Assembly (NCBI GenBank): GCA_963715285.1
Contig: CAVQRU010000017.1
Span: forward strand, 124,001-188,000
Length of the DNA stretch: 64,000 nt
Source of the DNA: Sva-07 sp963715285
Lineage (GTDB): Bacteria > Actinomycetota > Acidimicrobiia > Acidimicrobiales > Ilumatobacteraceae
Direction of reading: 5' to 3'
In this document: positions 18,093-28,046 of the stretch, in pieces
Layout of the letters: every line of letters starts with the position of its first letter
How positions within the stretch are numbered: the first letter of the stretch is position 1
Notes under the pieces: generated by a model
What the model saw: the letters and a program-made list of their open reading frames with translations, nothing else
Told to the model about the DNA's origin: nothing
Databases searched by the model: none
Program-made: the position numbers and the translations under genes

Positions 18093-19418
18093 GTGTCGTC
18101 GACCCCCGCCAGCGCGCAGGCGCGCCTCCCCGTGCCGGAGGGCACGATCCCCGTCGGGATCTCGTTGCTGATCGCCGGGGTCGCCACGTACGCGTTCTTC
18201 AAGGTCGGCACCGTCGCCGTCGGCGGTGCCGACGAATTCGCGCCGATCGCCTCGATGTGGTTCGCCGTCTTCGCGTTGGCGCCCGGCTTCTTCCTCCCGC
18301 TCGAACAGGAATTGGGCCGCGCCCTCTCCCATCGACGAGCGATCGGCGACGGCGGACGTCCGGTCGTCAACAAGGTCGTCGGGCTCGGCGGCCTTCTGGT
18401 CGCCGTCGTCACGCTGTGCATCCTCGCGCTCAGCCCGTTGATCGCGACGTCCTACTTCGACGGCGATTGGTTCATGGTCGTGGCGCTGATCGCTGCGTTC
18501 GCCGCCTACGCACCGGCCCACATGGCGCGCGGCGTGTGTTCCGGCAGCGGTCGGTTCCGCGAGTACGCCGTGATCATGGGATCCGACGGGATCGTGCGCA
18601 TCGTGCTGTGCGTCGCACTCGCCGTCGTCGGGGTGTCCGCGGTCGGCGCCTACGGAATGGCCATCGCCATCTCGCCGCTGTTCGCCGTTGCCTACGTCTA
18701 CCAGCGCAAGGGCCTGCGCACCGATCCGGGTCCGCCGGCCGAACTGCGCGAAGTGACACCGAACCTCGGTTGGCTGTTGATCGGTTCGGTCTGCGCGGCG
18801 ACCCTGTTGAACGCCGGTCCGATCGCAGCGAGTCTGCTCGCACCCGACGGCTCCGACGAACTGATCACGGCGTTCTCCTACGGCGTGCTGTTGTCACGCA
18901 TCCCGCTGTTCCTGTTCCAGGCCGTCCAGGCGGCGCTGCTGCCGAGACTGAGCCAACAGGCGGCACGGGGGGAGTTCGGCGAGTTCCGCTCCGGGTTGTT
19001 GCGCCTGATGGTGGTCGTGCTCGGCGTCGGGCTGGTCGGCACGATCGGAGCCTTCGTCCTCGGTCCCTGGGCGCTTCGTCTCGTGTACGACGTCGACCTC
19101 AGCGGGCGCACGCTCGCGATGCTCTCGCTGAGCAGCGCGGTGTACATGCTCGCGCTGGCGACGGCGCAGGCGGTCATTGCGCTGCAGGGCCACGCGCTCG
19201 TCGCGCTCGGCTGGGTGCTCGGTGTGCTCACGTTCGTGCTCGGCACGTGGCTGTCGGGCGACGAGGTCTTCCGGCGGATCGAGGTCGGCCTCGTGGTGTC
19301 GTCGCTCGCCGCGCTGGTGGCGTTCTCGCTGGCACTGCGCCACCGACTCCGTGCGGGCGCCGTGCCGAACCAGTCGTCGATGATGGAAGCGATCACCGAC
19401 ATGCCCTTCGAGACCTGA
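18093..19418 (+). CDS. Polysaccharide flippase-like (MurJ/Wzx, MOP superfamily) membrane protein
   Basis: 441 aa with 12 or so hydrophobic segments spread along the whole length and few charged residues, as in MOP-superfamily flippases. Typical features seen: the first helix pair with FKVGTVAVGGADEFAPIASMW, a mid-protein LLSRIPLFLFQAVQAALLPRLSQ segment (the helix-7 region of Wzx-like proteins) and paired duplications of about six helices. It probably moves an undecaprenyl-linked saccharide across the membrane for the adjacent glycosyltransferase region. GTG start with a possible TATCAT -10 9 nt upstream. MurJ itself is less likely because no mviN-type context (trx, parA/B) is present. Confidence 0.78.
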   Translation: MSSTPASAQARLPVPEGTIPVGISLLIAGVATYAFFKVGTVAVGGADEFAPIASMWFAVFALAPGFFLPLEQELGRALSHRRAIGDGGRPVVNKVVGLGGLLVAVVTLCILALSPLIATSYFDGDWFMVVALIAAFAAYAPAHMARGVCSGSGRFREYAVIMGSDGIVRIVLCVALAVVGVSAVGAYGMAIAISPLFAVAYVYQRKGLRTDPGPPAELREVTPNLGWLLIGSVCAATLLNAGPIAASLLAPDGSDELITAFSYGVLLSRIPLFLFQAVQAALLPRLSQQAARGEFGEFRSGLLRLMVVVLGVGLVGTIGAFVLGPWALRLVYDVDLSGRTLAMLSLSSAVYMLALATAQAVIALQGHALVALGWVLGVLTFVLGTWLSGDEVFRRIEVGLVVSSLAALVAFSLALRHRLRAGAVPNQSSMMEAITDMPFET

Positions 19419-19463
19419 GCCCGAGCAACCCGACACCGAGTTGCCGGCGGTGGCCGGTGCCGG

Positions 19464-20462
19464 TCAGCCGGGGATGGGGATACCCGCCTTGGCGGCTTCG
19501 CGTTCGAGGTCGTGGGCGACCATCATCTTGACCAGTGCCGGGAAGTCGACCTCGGGTTCCCACCCCAACTTCGTGCGCGCCTTGGTGGCATCACCGATCA
19601 GCAGATCGACCTCGGCCGGTCGTAGGAACTTCGGGTCCTGGCGCACGTAGTCGACCCAGTCGTCGATCCCCACCTCGGCGAACGCCCGCCGCACGAGGTC
19701 CTCGATCGAATGGGTCTCACCGGTCGCCAACACGTAGTCGTCGGGTTGATCCTGCTGCAGCATCAACCACATGCCCTTCACGTAGTCGCCCGCGTACCCC
19801 CAGTCACGCTTCGAATCGAGGTTCCCCAGCACCACCTCGTCCTGCAACCCCAGCTTGATCCGCGCGACCGCGTTGGTCACCTTGCGTGTCACGAACTCCA
19901 ACCCCCGCCGCGGACCCTCGTGGTTGAACAGGATCCCCGAGCTGGCGTGCATTCCGTAGGACTCGCGGTAGTTCACCACGATGTCATGGCCGAACACCTT
20001 CGCACACCCGTACGGCGAGCGGGGATGGAAGGGCGTCAACTCGGTCTGGGGTGTCTCACGCACCTGCCCGAACATCTCGGACGACGACGCCTGGTAGAAC
20101 CGGATCGGGTTGTTCTGCGAACCGCCCACCATCCGCACCGCCTCCAACATCCTGAGCACGCCCAACCCGGTGATGTTCGCCGTCAACTCCGCCTGCGAGA
20201 ACGACAAGGCCACGAAGCTGATCGCACCCAGGTTGTACACCTCGTCGGGTTGACACGCTTCCATCGCACCCACGATCGACGGCAGGTCCGCCAGATCGCC
20301 CGACACCAACTCCACGAACGGCAACTCCTGCTGCAACGCCTCCACCCGCGGATTGTTCTGACCCTTCACCATCCCGAACACGTGATAACCCTGACCGTGC
20401 AGGAACTCCGCCAAATGCTGACCATCCTGGCCAGTGATACCGGTGACAAACGCTGTGGGCAT
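19464..20462 (-). CDS. gmd: GDP-mannose 4,6-dehydratase
   Basis: Cytosolic NADP-dependent SDR enzyme (332 aa) converting GDP-D-mannose to GDP-4-keto-6-deoxy-D-mannose. Seen: TGITGQDGQHLAEFL (TGxxGxxG), NLGAISFVALSF, catalytic Ser/Thr-Glu pair in SSSEMFG, YGCAKVFGH (YxxxK), FNHEGPRRG and DWGYAGDYVKGMW, all Gmd-specific. The ATG at 20460-20462 is used since the Rossmann motif begins immediately after it; upstream in-frame sequence has no family likeness. Its product would be used by the fucose synthase at 29.3 kb, an unusual separation. TAGACT lies 10 nt before the start. Confidence 0.96.
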   Translation of the reverse strand: MPTAFVTGITGQDGQHLAEFLHGQGYHVFGMVKGQNNPRVEALQQELPFVELVSGDLADLPSIVGAMEACQPDEVYNLGAISFVALSFSQAELTANITGLGVLRMLEAVRMVGGSQNNPIRFYQASSSEMFGQVRETPQTELTPFHPRSPYGCAKVFGHDIVVNYRESYGMHASSGILFNHEGPRRGLEFVTRKVTNAVARIKLGLQDEVVLGNLDSKRDWGYAGDYVKGMWLMLQQDQPDDYVLATGETHSIEDLVRRAFAEVGIDDWVDYVRQDPKFLRPAEVDLLIGDATKARTKLGWEPEVDFPALVKMMVAHDLEREAAKAGIPIPG

Positions 20463-20581
20463 AAGGCACTCGAGTCTAGGACCCGGACCGTCGCTCCCCC
20501 CGCCAACCTGCTCGCACCGCGGCTCCCTACGGCCGATACGATCCGCGCCACCATGCAGACCGTGCGCCGCCGGACGACCCG

Positions 20582-21676
20582 GTGTCACTGACCGTCGCCA
20601 TCGATGCCGGGCCGCTGCACGGTGCGCGCACAGGGATCGGCAACGCCGTCGAGTGGACGATCGCTGCGCTCGGCGAGCGCGACGATCTCGCGCTGCGGCC
20701 CTACGTGACGAGCATGCGCGCCAAGGTGCGCCGACCGCAACGGCGACTCCCCATCCCCGCTGCCGTGGCGCTGCGGGCCTGGGCGCACCGGTCCCCTCCC
20801 GTCGACCGGTGGCTGGGTCACCCCGACCTCGTCCACGGAACGAACTACGTCGTCCCGCCCACGCGGTGTCCGCGCCTGGTGTCGGTCTACGACTGCTGGT
20901 TCCTCGACCATCCCACCGATGCCGTCGCCGACGTGCGGCGCGCCGGCGCCGTGCTGCGTCGGGCGGTCGACGACGGCGCCCATGTGGTCACCAGCTCGGA
21001 TGCGACCACCCGCCGAGCCGGAGAGTTGCTCGGCACCGACCGGATCCACACGGTCCTGCTCGGCCCGCCACCCGCAGTGGTCGCTCCGACCGATCCACCC
21101 GCCGGTTTGCCCGACCTGAGCAGTGCGCCGTTCATCCTGGCCATCGGCACACTCGAACGCCGCAAGAACCTGCCCACCCTCGTCTCGGCATTCGGTCGGC
21201 TCGCTCGCGAGCACGAGAGTGTGCGCCTCGTCATGGCGGGCGCCATCGGCAACGACGCCGGCGCCGTCGACCGTGCGATCGGGCGACTCGACGGGGCGAT
21301 CGCCGCGCGGGTGATCCGTACCGGCACCGTCGACGGCGACACCAAGCAGTGGCTGGTCGCGAACGCACGGGCACTCGCCTACCCCTCGCTCGACGAGGGG
21401 TTCGGTTTCCCGATTCTCGAGGCGCAACAGTTGGGCACGCCGGTCGTGGCGAGCACGGCAGGGTCGATCCCGCAGATCGCCGGTGCCGCGGCGCTGCTCA
21501 GCCCGCCCCTCGACGCCGAGGCACTCGCCGCCAACCTCTACTGGGTCGTCACCAACGACGAGATGCACGCCAAGTTGGTCCGCCGTGGACACAACAACGT
21601 CGCCCGGTTCTCCTGGGCGAACACGGCGTCGCAACTCGACGACCTCTACGTCAGCCTGGCGGAGGTGTCCGAATGA
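20582..21676 (+). CDS. GT4 family glycosyltransferase
   Basis: 364 aa GT-B glycosyltransferase. Seen: N-terminal AIDAGPLHGARTGIGNAVEWT (family-4 start of the mannosyl/rhamnosyltransferase type), donor-domain opener LAIGTLERRKNLPTLV with the Arg-Lys phosphate contacts, and SLDEGFGFPILEAQQLGTPVV, the E-x7-E motif. Donor sugar is unknown, though GDP-mannose/fucose or dTDP-rhamnose are made nearby. GTG start at 20582. Its last codons run directly into the 17-bp tandem repeat that leads into cofD, so cofD is probably co-transcribed. Confidence 0.9.
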   Translation: MSLTVAIDAGPLHGARTGIGNAVEWTIAALGERDDLALRPYVTSMRAKVRRPQRRLPIPAAVALRAWAHRSPPVDRWLGHPDLVHGTNYVVPPTRCPRLVSVYDCWFLDHPTDAVADVRRAGAVLRRAVDDGAHVVTSSDATTRRAGELLGTDRIHTVLLGPPPAVVAPTDPPAGLPDLSSAPFILAIGTLERRKNLPTLVSAFGRLAREHESVRLVMAGAIGNDAGAVDRAIGRLDGAIAARVIRTGTVDGDTKQWLVANARALAYPSLDEGFGFPILEAQQLGTPVVASTAGSIPQIAGAAALLSPPLDAEALAANLYWVVTNDEMHAKLVRRGHNNVARFSWANTASQLDDLYVSLAEVSE

Positions 21677-21677
21677 G

Positions 21678-21753
21678 TGGCACGAGATGAGGGTGGCACG
21701 AGATGAGGGGTGGCACGAGATGAGGGGTGGTACGAGATGAGGGGTGGCACGAG

Positions 21754-21770
<17 letters not shown>
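21678..21770 (+). repeat. 17-bp tandem repeat (about 5.5 copies) across the start of cofD
   Basis: Unit TGGCACGAGATGAGGGG. Copies: 21678-21693 (one G shorter), 21694-21710, 21711-21727, 21728-21744 (with T for C at base 4), 21745-21761 and a 9-nt partial at 21762-21770. It begins two bases after the stop of the upstream glycosyltransferase. Each full unit has one ATG and a purine-rich GAGATGAGGGG that resembles a ribosome site. 17 is not a multiple of three, so each copy changes the frame of its ATG relative to cofD; the one at 21754 is in frame. Confidence 0.95.
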
Positions 21771-22746
<976 letters not shown>

Positions 22747-22752
22747 TCGGTC

Positions 22753-23679
22753 TCAGGCTTCGGCCACGAGCCGCCGGAGACCCTCGTCGAGGTCGGTCCA
22801 GGGCGACCACGCCAGGTGGATCCGAGCCCTCACGGGGGAGATCGCGAAACGCGCCAGCTCATCGGGCCGCTGCGGTCGATGGACCGGTTCGAGCGCCTCG
22901 GCACCGTCGACGAGCGGCGCGAGCCGTTGCCACAACTCCACGATCGAGGTCTGGACACCGGTGCCGACGTTCACCACGAGTCCGCCGCCGTGATCGAGCG
23001 CCTTGGCGAGCGCATCGACGGCGTCGTCGACGAACAGCAGGTCCCGGGTCTGCCGGCCGTCACCGTCGATCGACGGCGCGGTTCGGGCTCGTGCTGCGGC
23101 GAGGAACGCCGCGACGACACCGCCGTCGACGCGCTGGCGCGGGCCGTACACGGTCGACACCGCCAGCACCGTGAACTCGATCGCGTCGAGGTCGCGGTGC
23201 GTCACGAGCAGGTCGATGATCGCTCGGCTGACGACACCGCGCACGCCACGCGGCACCAACTGCGACGTCTCGCCCTCCTTCAGCGGCAGCGCGCGAGACG
23301 ACGGGTGCCCATGCAGGGCGGTGGCGGGAAGCGCCACGACGACCTTGGCCACGCCGTGGCGACGGGCGGATTCCAACGTGGTCAGCGCGAGCCCGAAGGC
23401 ACGGGCATGATCATGACCTGTGGCATCGGACGGCGGGACCGGTGCGAGCAGGTACACCACGTCAGGGCGTCGCATGCCGATCAACGTGTCGGCGTCACCC
23501 GAATTGGCATCGAGGTGGTGGATCTTGAGCGCTCCACCGCTGGCGCGGGCGTCGGCGAGATTGGCGAGCGAACCGACCGAGAGGTCGTCGATCACGTCGA
23601 CGGCGTGGTCCTCGGACAGCAACCGGTCGACGAGATGGGAGCCGATGAAACCGGCTCCGCCGATGACGACGACGTTCAC
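22753..23679 (-). CDS. NAD-dependent epimerase/dehydratase-like SDR with degenerate active site
   Basis: 308 aa extended SDR. The nucleotide-binding GGAGFIGSHLVDRLL and the DLSVGSLANL, DVVYLLA, TVYGPRQR and RDLLFVDDAVDAL elements are typical of UDP-glucose-4-epimerase-like enzymes. The catalytic YxxxK is missing: where PYGxSK is expected the protein reads PRGVRGVVSRAI, and the preceding Ser-rich segment is ALPATALHGH. It may be inactive, act on another reaction, or serve as a regulatory partner. Its start overlaps the upstream nucleotidyltransferase gene by 4 bp, so the two are co-translated. Confidence 0.8.
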   Translation of the reverse strand: MNVVVIGGAGFIGSHLVDRLLSEDHAVDVIDDLSVGSLANLADARASGGALKIHHLDANSGDADTLIGMRRPDVVYLLAPVPPSDATGHDHARAFGLALTTLESARRHGVAKVVVALPATALHGHPSSRALPLKEGETSQLVPRGVRGVVSRAIIDLLVTHRDLDAIEFTVLAVSTVYGPRQRVDGGVVAAFLAAARARTAPSIDGDGRQTRDLLFVDDAVDALAKALDHGGGLVVNVGTGVQTSIVELWQRLAPLVDGAEALEPVHRPQRPDELARFAISPVRARIHLAWSPWTDLDEGLRRLVAEA

Positions 23680-24677
23680 GGCGTCGGCGGGATCGCAGCG
23701 TCGCTCACGCTCTCGCCATCGGCGACCGCGCCATCGGCTCCGATCATGCAGTCGGACACGCGTGCGCCCACGCCGATGCTGCCCATCACCAGCGATCGCT
23801 CGACGATCGCGCCCCTGCCCACACGAGCATGCGGGAGCAGGACCGAGTCGGTCACGACCGCGCCGGAGTGGACGGTCGCGTGGTCGCCGATGATGCTGTT
23901 GTCGATCGTCGCATCGGCCGCCACCTCGGCGGATCGTGCGATCGGCTCGGCGTGCTCGGTCACACGGGCGCCGTCGAGCAGATCGAGGTTCGCGGCCCGG
24001 TACAGCTCGGGCCGGCCGGCGTCGATCCAGTAGTCGTCGGTCGACACCCCGTAGATGGTTCCGGCGGCGACGAGACGGGGGAACGTGTCACGCTCGACCG
24101 ACACACGCTCACCCGGCGCGATCAGGTCGAGGACGCTCGGCTCGAACACATAGGTGCCGGCGTTGATCAGGTTGCTGGGCTCGGTGCCCGGCGCCGGCTT
24201 CTCCACGAACGCCCGCACCCGACCGTCCTGGGCGAGGTCGACGACGCCGAACGCCGACGGCTCCTCGACACCGATCAGGTGGAGGGTCGCCTCGGCGCCG
24301 AAACGACGGTGAGCCGCCACGAGCGACGCGACGTCGAGATCGGTCATCACGTCGCCGTTCGCGACCACGAAGGTGTCGTCGATTCCGGCCGCCTCGGCGG
24401 CGAACCGGATGGCGCCTGCGGTGTCGAGCGGCTCGGGTTCGACGGCATAGGTCAGCGTGACGTCGCCGCAACGACCGTCCGGGAAGGCCTCGATGAACGG
24501 TTCGGGTCGGAACCCGAGCGCCAGCACCACCTCGGTCACGCCGCCACGTGCGAGTCGACCCACCAGCCGGGCGATCATCGGCTCGTGCCCCACCGGGAGC
24601 ATCGGCTTCGGCGTGCTCAGCGTGAGCGGGCGCAGCCGGGTACCGAAGCCGCCGACGAGGACGACCGCGCGCATCAC
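23676..24677 (-). CDS. Sugar-1-phosphate nucleotidyltransferase (mannose-1-phosphate guanylyltransferase-like)
   Basis: 333 aa. N-terminal GT-A fold with VLVGGFGTRLRPLTLSTPKPMLPV (activation loop and Lys), VVANGDVMTDLD (metal-binding Asp), FVEKPAPG and NLINAGTYVFEP; C-terminal hexapeptide left-handed beta-helix (IDNSIIGDHATVHSGAVV, LLPHARVGRGAIVERS). This arrangement fits GDP-mannose pyrophosphorylase-like NDP-sugar synthases, and GDP-mannose is needed by GMD here. Other sugar nucleotides are possible from sequence alone. It is the middle gene of three that overlap by 4 bp each (24677/24674 and 23679/23676). Confidence 0.88.
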   Translation of the reverse strand: MMRAVVLVGGFGTRLRPLTLSTPKPMLPVGHEPMIARLVGRLARGGVTEVVLALGFRPEPFIEAFPDGRCGDVTLTYAVEPEPLDTAGAIRFAAEAAGIDDTFVVANGDVMTDLDVASLVAAHRRFGAEATLHLIGVEEPSAFGVVDLAQDGRVRAFVEKPAPGTEPSNLINAGTYVFEPSVLDLIAPGERVSVERDTFPRLVAAGTIYGVSTDDYWIDAGRPELYRAANLDLLDGARVTEHAEPIARSAEVAADATIDNSIIGDHATVHSGAVVTDSVLLPHARVGRGAIVERSLVMGSIGVGARVSDCMIGADGAVADGESVSDAAIPPTP

Positions 24678-25498
24678 CCCTCCGTGGTCGATGGCACGTC
24701 GGCCGGCGCCGACTCCGGAACGGAGTCGCCGGCCACCGTCGACTCCGTCACGTCGGCCGGGGTGAGCTGGCCACTGTCGATCGCCCCGAGTTCGGGAAGA
24801 TCAGGCGCCCACGGCGGCATGCTGACGTCGGTGTCGTCGGGCACGAACGCGATGGCGATCACCATCTGGTCCTGGTCGAGGCGGATGTTGTCGAAGTCGG
24901 CGATGTAGGTGGTGCCGTCGTCGGTGTCGGAGAAGTTGTCCCACACGACCACCTTGAGTTCGGCGTCCTCGTCGGAGCCGTCGATGGTGCACGTGGTCTC
25001 ACCCTCCTCGAAGACACCGGTCTCCTGCTGGTACGGCAGGCCGGCGCGCTGGTTCTCCGGGAAGGTCAGCTTGTCGTTGGTCAGTTCGACGTCGTAGGTG
25101 TCGAGGAACACCCCGAGCGTGGCGTTGCTCCCGACGGCGGCGTCGGAGAACGGGTGCCAGTGGATCAGTCCGTCACCGTGACTGTGGATGCCGGAGCGGG
25201 CGAAATCGGTGTTCAGGAAGCCGGCATCGTCGCGCTCCTCAGCGTCACCGCTGAGCTGGAACCAGGTGTCGCAGAGATAGAAGCCGTAGGCGTGGTGCCA
25301 GTGATCGGATTGCGTCGGTGCGGACGCATCGACGGTGGGACGACTCTGGCGGGCGTACACGACCAGCGCCAGGCCGAGGACGACCACGACCGCAACGACC
25401 ATCGGGAACAAGGTGCCGCCTTGGAAGCGGACTTTCTTGCCCTGACCGGACTTGGCCAGCTTGGCGGCCTTCTTGGTGGATGACGAGGAGGGTGCCAC
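24674..25498 (-). CDS. Single-span membrane protein with His-rich extracytoplasmic domain
   Basis: Unknown function; 274 aa. Lys/Ser-rich cytoplasmic N-tail, one membrane span (LFPMVVAVVVVLGLALVVYA near residues 30-50), then an exported domain. Two His clusters stand out: SDHWHHAYGFYLCDTW near 65-80 and SGIHSHGDGLIHWHPFSD near 100-120, enough ligands for a metal site. The C-terminal 40 residues are Pro/Thr/Asp-rich and low complexity. Two Cys (YLCD, TTCTIDG) may form a disulfide. It overlaps the nucleotidyltransferase by 4 bp and heads this three-gene unit (TAGCCT 9 nt before its GTG), suggesting envelope glycan work, but no activity can be named. Confidence 0.75.
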   Translation of the reverse strand: MAPSSSSTKKAAKLAKSGQGKKVRFQGGTLFPMVVAVVVVLGLALVVYARQSRPTVDASAPTQSDHWHHAYGFYLCDTWFQLSGDAEERDDAGFLNTDFARSGIHSHGDGLIHWHPFSDAAVGSNATLGVFLDTYDVELTNDKLTFPENQRAGLPYQQETGVFEEGETTCTIDGSDEDAELKVVVWDNFSDTDDGTTYIADFDNIRLDQDQMVIAIAFVPDDTDVSMPPWAPDLPELGAIDSGQLTPADVTESTVAGDSVPESAPADVPSTTEG

Positions 25499-25507
25499 GA
25501 GGATCAG

Positions 25508-25513
25508 AGGCTA
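25508..25513 (-). promoter_or_regulatory. -10 box TAGCCT for the His-rich membrane protein gene
   Basis: Minus strand TAGCCT, 9 nt before GTG; it would drive the three overlapping genes down to 22753. Confidence 0.4.
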
Positions 25514-25596
25514 TCGGCGGGGGGCGGCCTTCGGGGGTCGGGCCCCGCACGATCTGCGCCCCACCGGAGCGCAGTCGGTACCCGGCCGGCGCCGTG

Positions 25597-26850
25597 TCAG
25601 AGCCCCGCGAGCAGGTCGTCGTAGGCGGCGCCGACCGCTCGGGGCGACGCCTCGCTCACCACCCAGGCGCGTCCGCGCTCCCCCATCCGGTCTCTGAGCG
25701 TCGGGTCGTCGAGGAGCCGTCGAAGACCTCCGACGAACGCGGACACGTCGTCGGGGGCGACGGCGAGGCCACCGCCCGACACGGCGAGGATCTTCGGGAC
25801 GGCCGTGTCCTCATCGATGGCGGCCACGACCGGGCGACCTGCGGCCATGATCGAGTACGTCTTCGACGGCACGCTGACACGCCCGAGACCGGCACGCAAC
25901 GGGACCACGTGGATGTCGCCCGTTGCGAGCAACTCCGCCAGACGGGCGGGTGCGATGTACCCGGCGAACCGCACGTTGGGACGACCGGCCGCCGATGCCT
26001 GCAGCGCATCCTTCGCCGCACCGTCGCCGTTGATCAGGAACGTCACGTCCGGGAGTGCTTCGGCCGCCGCCACGACCAGATCGAGCGACTGGGAGAACCC
26101 GACGTTTCCCGCATAGAGCACCACCGGCCCGTCGCCGAGGCCGAGTTCGCGCCGGTAGTCGGTCAGCCGATCCATCGGCACGATGGCGTCGGTGTCCACG
26201 AAGTTCGGGATCACGTGCACGCGATGTCGCCTGGCCGGCGACATCTTCGAGACGACATTGTCGCGGAGGTCGTCCGACAGCACCGTCACGGCGTCAGCGG
26301 CGCGATAACTGACCCGCTCGAGCCAGGATGCCACCGCAATGATCCACCGGTTGCTGATCGCGCCGGTCTCGATCGCCGCGTCGGGGAACACGTCCTGGAT
26401 GTTGAACACCATCGGAGCCCGCCGCAGCCGACTGACCAGCCACCCGGTCACGCCGAGCGTGAGCGGCGGCGACATCGCGATCACGGCGCCGATGGGCCGG
26501 CGCCAGCCGCCGACGCGGAGACACTGGACTCCTGCCAACACCGAGTAGGCGACGAACCCGACCGCCCGACGGACGAGGTTGCTCTTGTCGTCGCCGGGGA
26601 ACGGGTGAACCCGCGTGACCGAGCCCCACGGGGTCACCTCTCGGCGCACGAGCGCCCCATCCCATCCACTCTCGATCCGGTGCTCGCGGTACCACGGCAA
26701 CGACGTCACGACGTGGACCGTGTGACCTCGCTCGACGAGTTCCGCGACGATGCGCGTCATCACGGTGCCGGTCGGTGCGGTGTCCGGCTCGAAGTGGGGA
26801 CACAGCACGATCAGCGGGCGCCGCTCCTCCGAGCCGCGACGCCGGGTCAT
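25597..26850 (-). CDS. GT4 family glycosyltransferase (WbuB-like)
   Basis: 417 aa GT-B enzyme. Seen: CPHFEPDTAPTGTVMTRIV at the N-terminus (as in WbuB/capsular transferases acting on lipid-linked sugars), VFNIQDVFPDAAI, donor-domain VVLYAGNVGFSQSLDLVV, and VPSKTYSIMAAGRPVVA. The last has Ser where the first Glu of the E-x7-E is common, as in many WbuB-like proteins. The segment around the hydrophobic WLVSRLRRAPMVFN suggests membrane association. Start ATG at 26848-26850 is chosen because it overlaps the stop of the next upstream gene by 4 bp; the open frame reaches further but has no homology-like content there. Confidence 0.88.
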   Translation of the reverse strand: MTRRRGSEERRPLIVLCPHFEPDTAPTGTVMTRIVAELVERGHTVHVVTSLPWYREHRIESGWDGALVRREVTPWGSVTRVHPFPGDDKSNLVRRAVGFVAYSVLAGVQCLRVGGWRRPIGAVIAMSPPLTLGVTGWLVSRLRRAPMVFNIQDVFPDAAIETGAISNRWIIAVASWLERVSYRAADAVTVLSDDLRDNVVSKMSPARRHRVHVIPNFVDTDAIVPMDRLTDYRRELGLGDGPVVLYAGNVGFSQSLDLVVAAAEALPDVTFLINGDGAAKDALQASAAGRPNVRFAGYIAPARLAELLATGDIHVVPLRAGLGRVSVPSKTYSIMAAGRPVVAAIDEDTAVPKILAVSGGGLAVAPDDVSAFVGGLRRLLDDPTLRDRMGERGRAWVVSEASPRAVGAAYDDLLAGL

Positions 26851-28046
26851 CGTGCGTACTCGAGCGCCGCTCGGTAGGCCTGGGCGAGGCCCGCACCGGA
26901 TCGTTGCGCCGTGAACATCTCGGCGCGACGTCGACCAGCAGCGCGCATCTCGACCGCGCGAGCCGCGACCACGTCCAAGGCGTCGGCCCACGCGTCGTGG
27001 TCGAGCGGGAGCACGAGCCCAGCATCGCCGCAGACCTCGGCGAGCGCGGGCTGGTCGGAACAGATCACCGGCGTGCCCAACGCCATGGCTTCGGCCACCG
27101 GAGCGCCGAACCCCTCGTACTCGCTCGGGAACACGAGTGCGTCGGCCAGGGCGATCAGACCGTCGCGATGGGCGTCGGGAACCCGACCCGGCCGGACCAC
27201 TCGTCGGGCGAGGTCGAGACGATCGATCGCTGCAGTGACCTCTGGGTCGGCCGAGCCCGCCCCGCCGAGGAACACCAGGCGCAGATCCGGATCGTCCCAG
27301 TGGCGCGCCATCACCTCGAGCAGGAACCGGTGACCCTTGTGCGGATGGGTGATGGCGGGAAACACGAGGACCGGTCCGCTGCCGAGGCCGTAGTCGCGTC
27401 GCAGTTCGAACTCGGATGGCGCATCGGCGCCGAGGGCCGCTTCGACTCCGTGCGGCACCACGAGCACGCGGGCGGGGTCGGTGCCGTACGCGTCGATGAC
27501 CGTCCGGCGCACGTACTCGGTGGGGACGGCGACGACGGCGGAGCGACCGATGCTGCGGGGAATCGACCACGACAGGTAGCGGAGCTTCGTGGCGCTCAGG
27601 TAGCCCGGATGGGTGAGGTGCTGCAGGTCGTGGATGGTCAGGACGATCGGGCGGTGACCGCCCATCGGCGCGGTGCCGCCGCCGTGATGGACGATGTCGG
27701 CGCCGCGGGTCCGGCGACGAAGCCAGGTGTGCTCCGCCACGATCCGCCTCGGTCGTCGGTCGCCGGAGATGCCGGCGGCCACCATCGGGTAGAGGTCGCG
27801 CAGTTCGGGGTGAGCGTCGACGAACGCAGGCAGACAGTAGAGCGTCGGCACGAACTGGGCCGGTTGCATGGCCAGGCCGAGCAACTGTCGGACGAGGTAC
27901 TGCTCCGAGCCTCCGACGTCACCGGGAACGCACCACAGCAGGTTGACCGCCACGTCGACCACCGACATCCGTCGGGCGTCAGCGGTCGGCACGACGGTCG
28001 CCGCAGTGTGCGCCGCGGCATCGAGGGAGGGGTCCGGTTCGGTCAT
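26847..28046 (-). CDS. GT4 family glycosyltransferase
   Basis: 399 aa GT-B enzyme. Seen: NLLWCVPGDVGGSEQYLVRQL acceptor-domain loop, LTIHDLQHLTHPGYLS, donor-domain VLVFPAITHPHKGHRFLLE (Lys phosphate contact), and SEYEGFGAPVAEAMALGTPVI (E-x7-E). It is the middle of three glycosyltransferase genes that each overlap by 4 bp, so equal amounts of the three enzymes are expected and they may add successive sugars. Sugar specificity is unknown. Confidence 0.9.
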   Translation of the reverse strand: MTEPDPSLDAAAHTAATVVPTADARRMSVVDVAVNLLWCVPGDVGGSEQYLVRQLLGLAMQPAQFVPTLYCLPAFVDAHPELRDLYPMVAAGISGDRRPRRIVAEHTWLRRRTRGADIVHHGGGTAPMGGHRPIVLTIHDLQHLTHPGYLSATKLRYLSWSIPRSIGRSAVVAVPTEYVRRTVIDAYGTDPARVLVVPHGVEAALGADAPSEFELRRDYGLGSGPVLVFPAITHPHKGHRFLLEVMARHWDDPDLRLVFLGGAGSADPEVTAAIDRLDLARRVVRPGRVPDAHRDGLIALADALVFPSEYEGFGAPVAEAMALGTPVICSDQPALAEVCGDAGLVLPLDHDAWADALDVVAARAVEMRAAGRRRAEMFTAQRSGAGLAQAYRAALEYAR

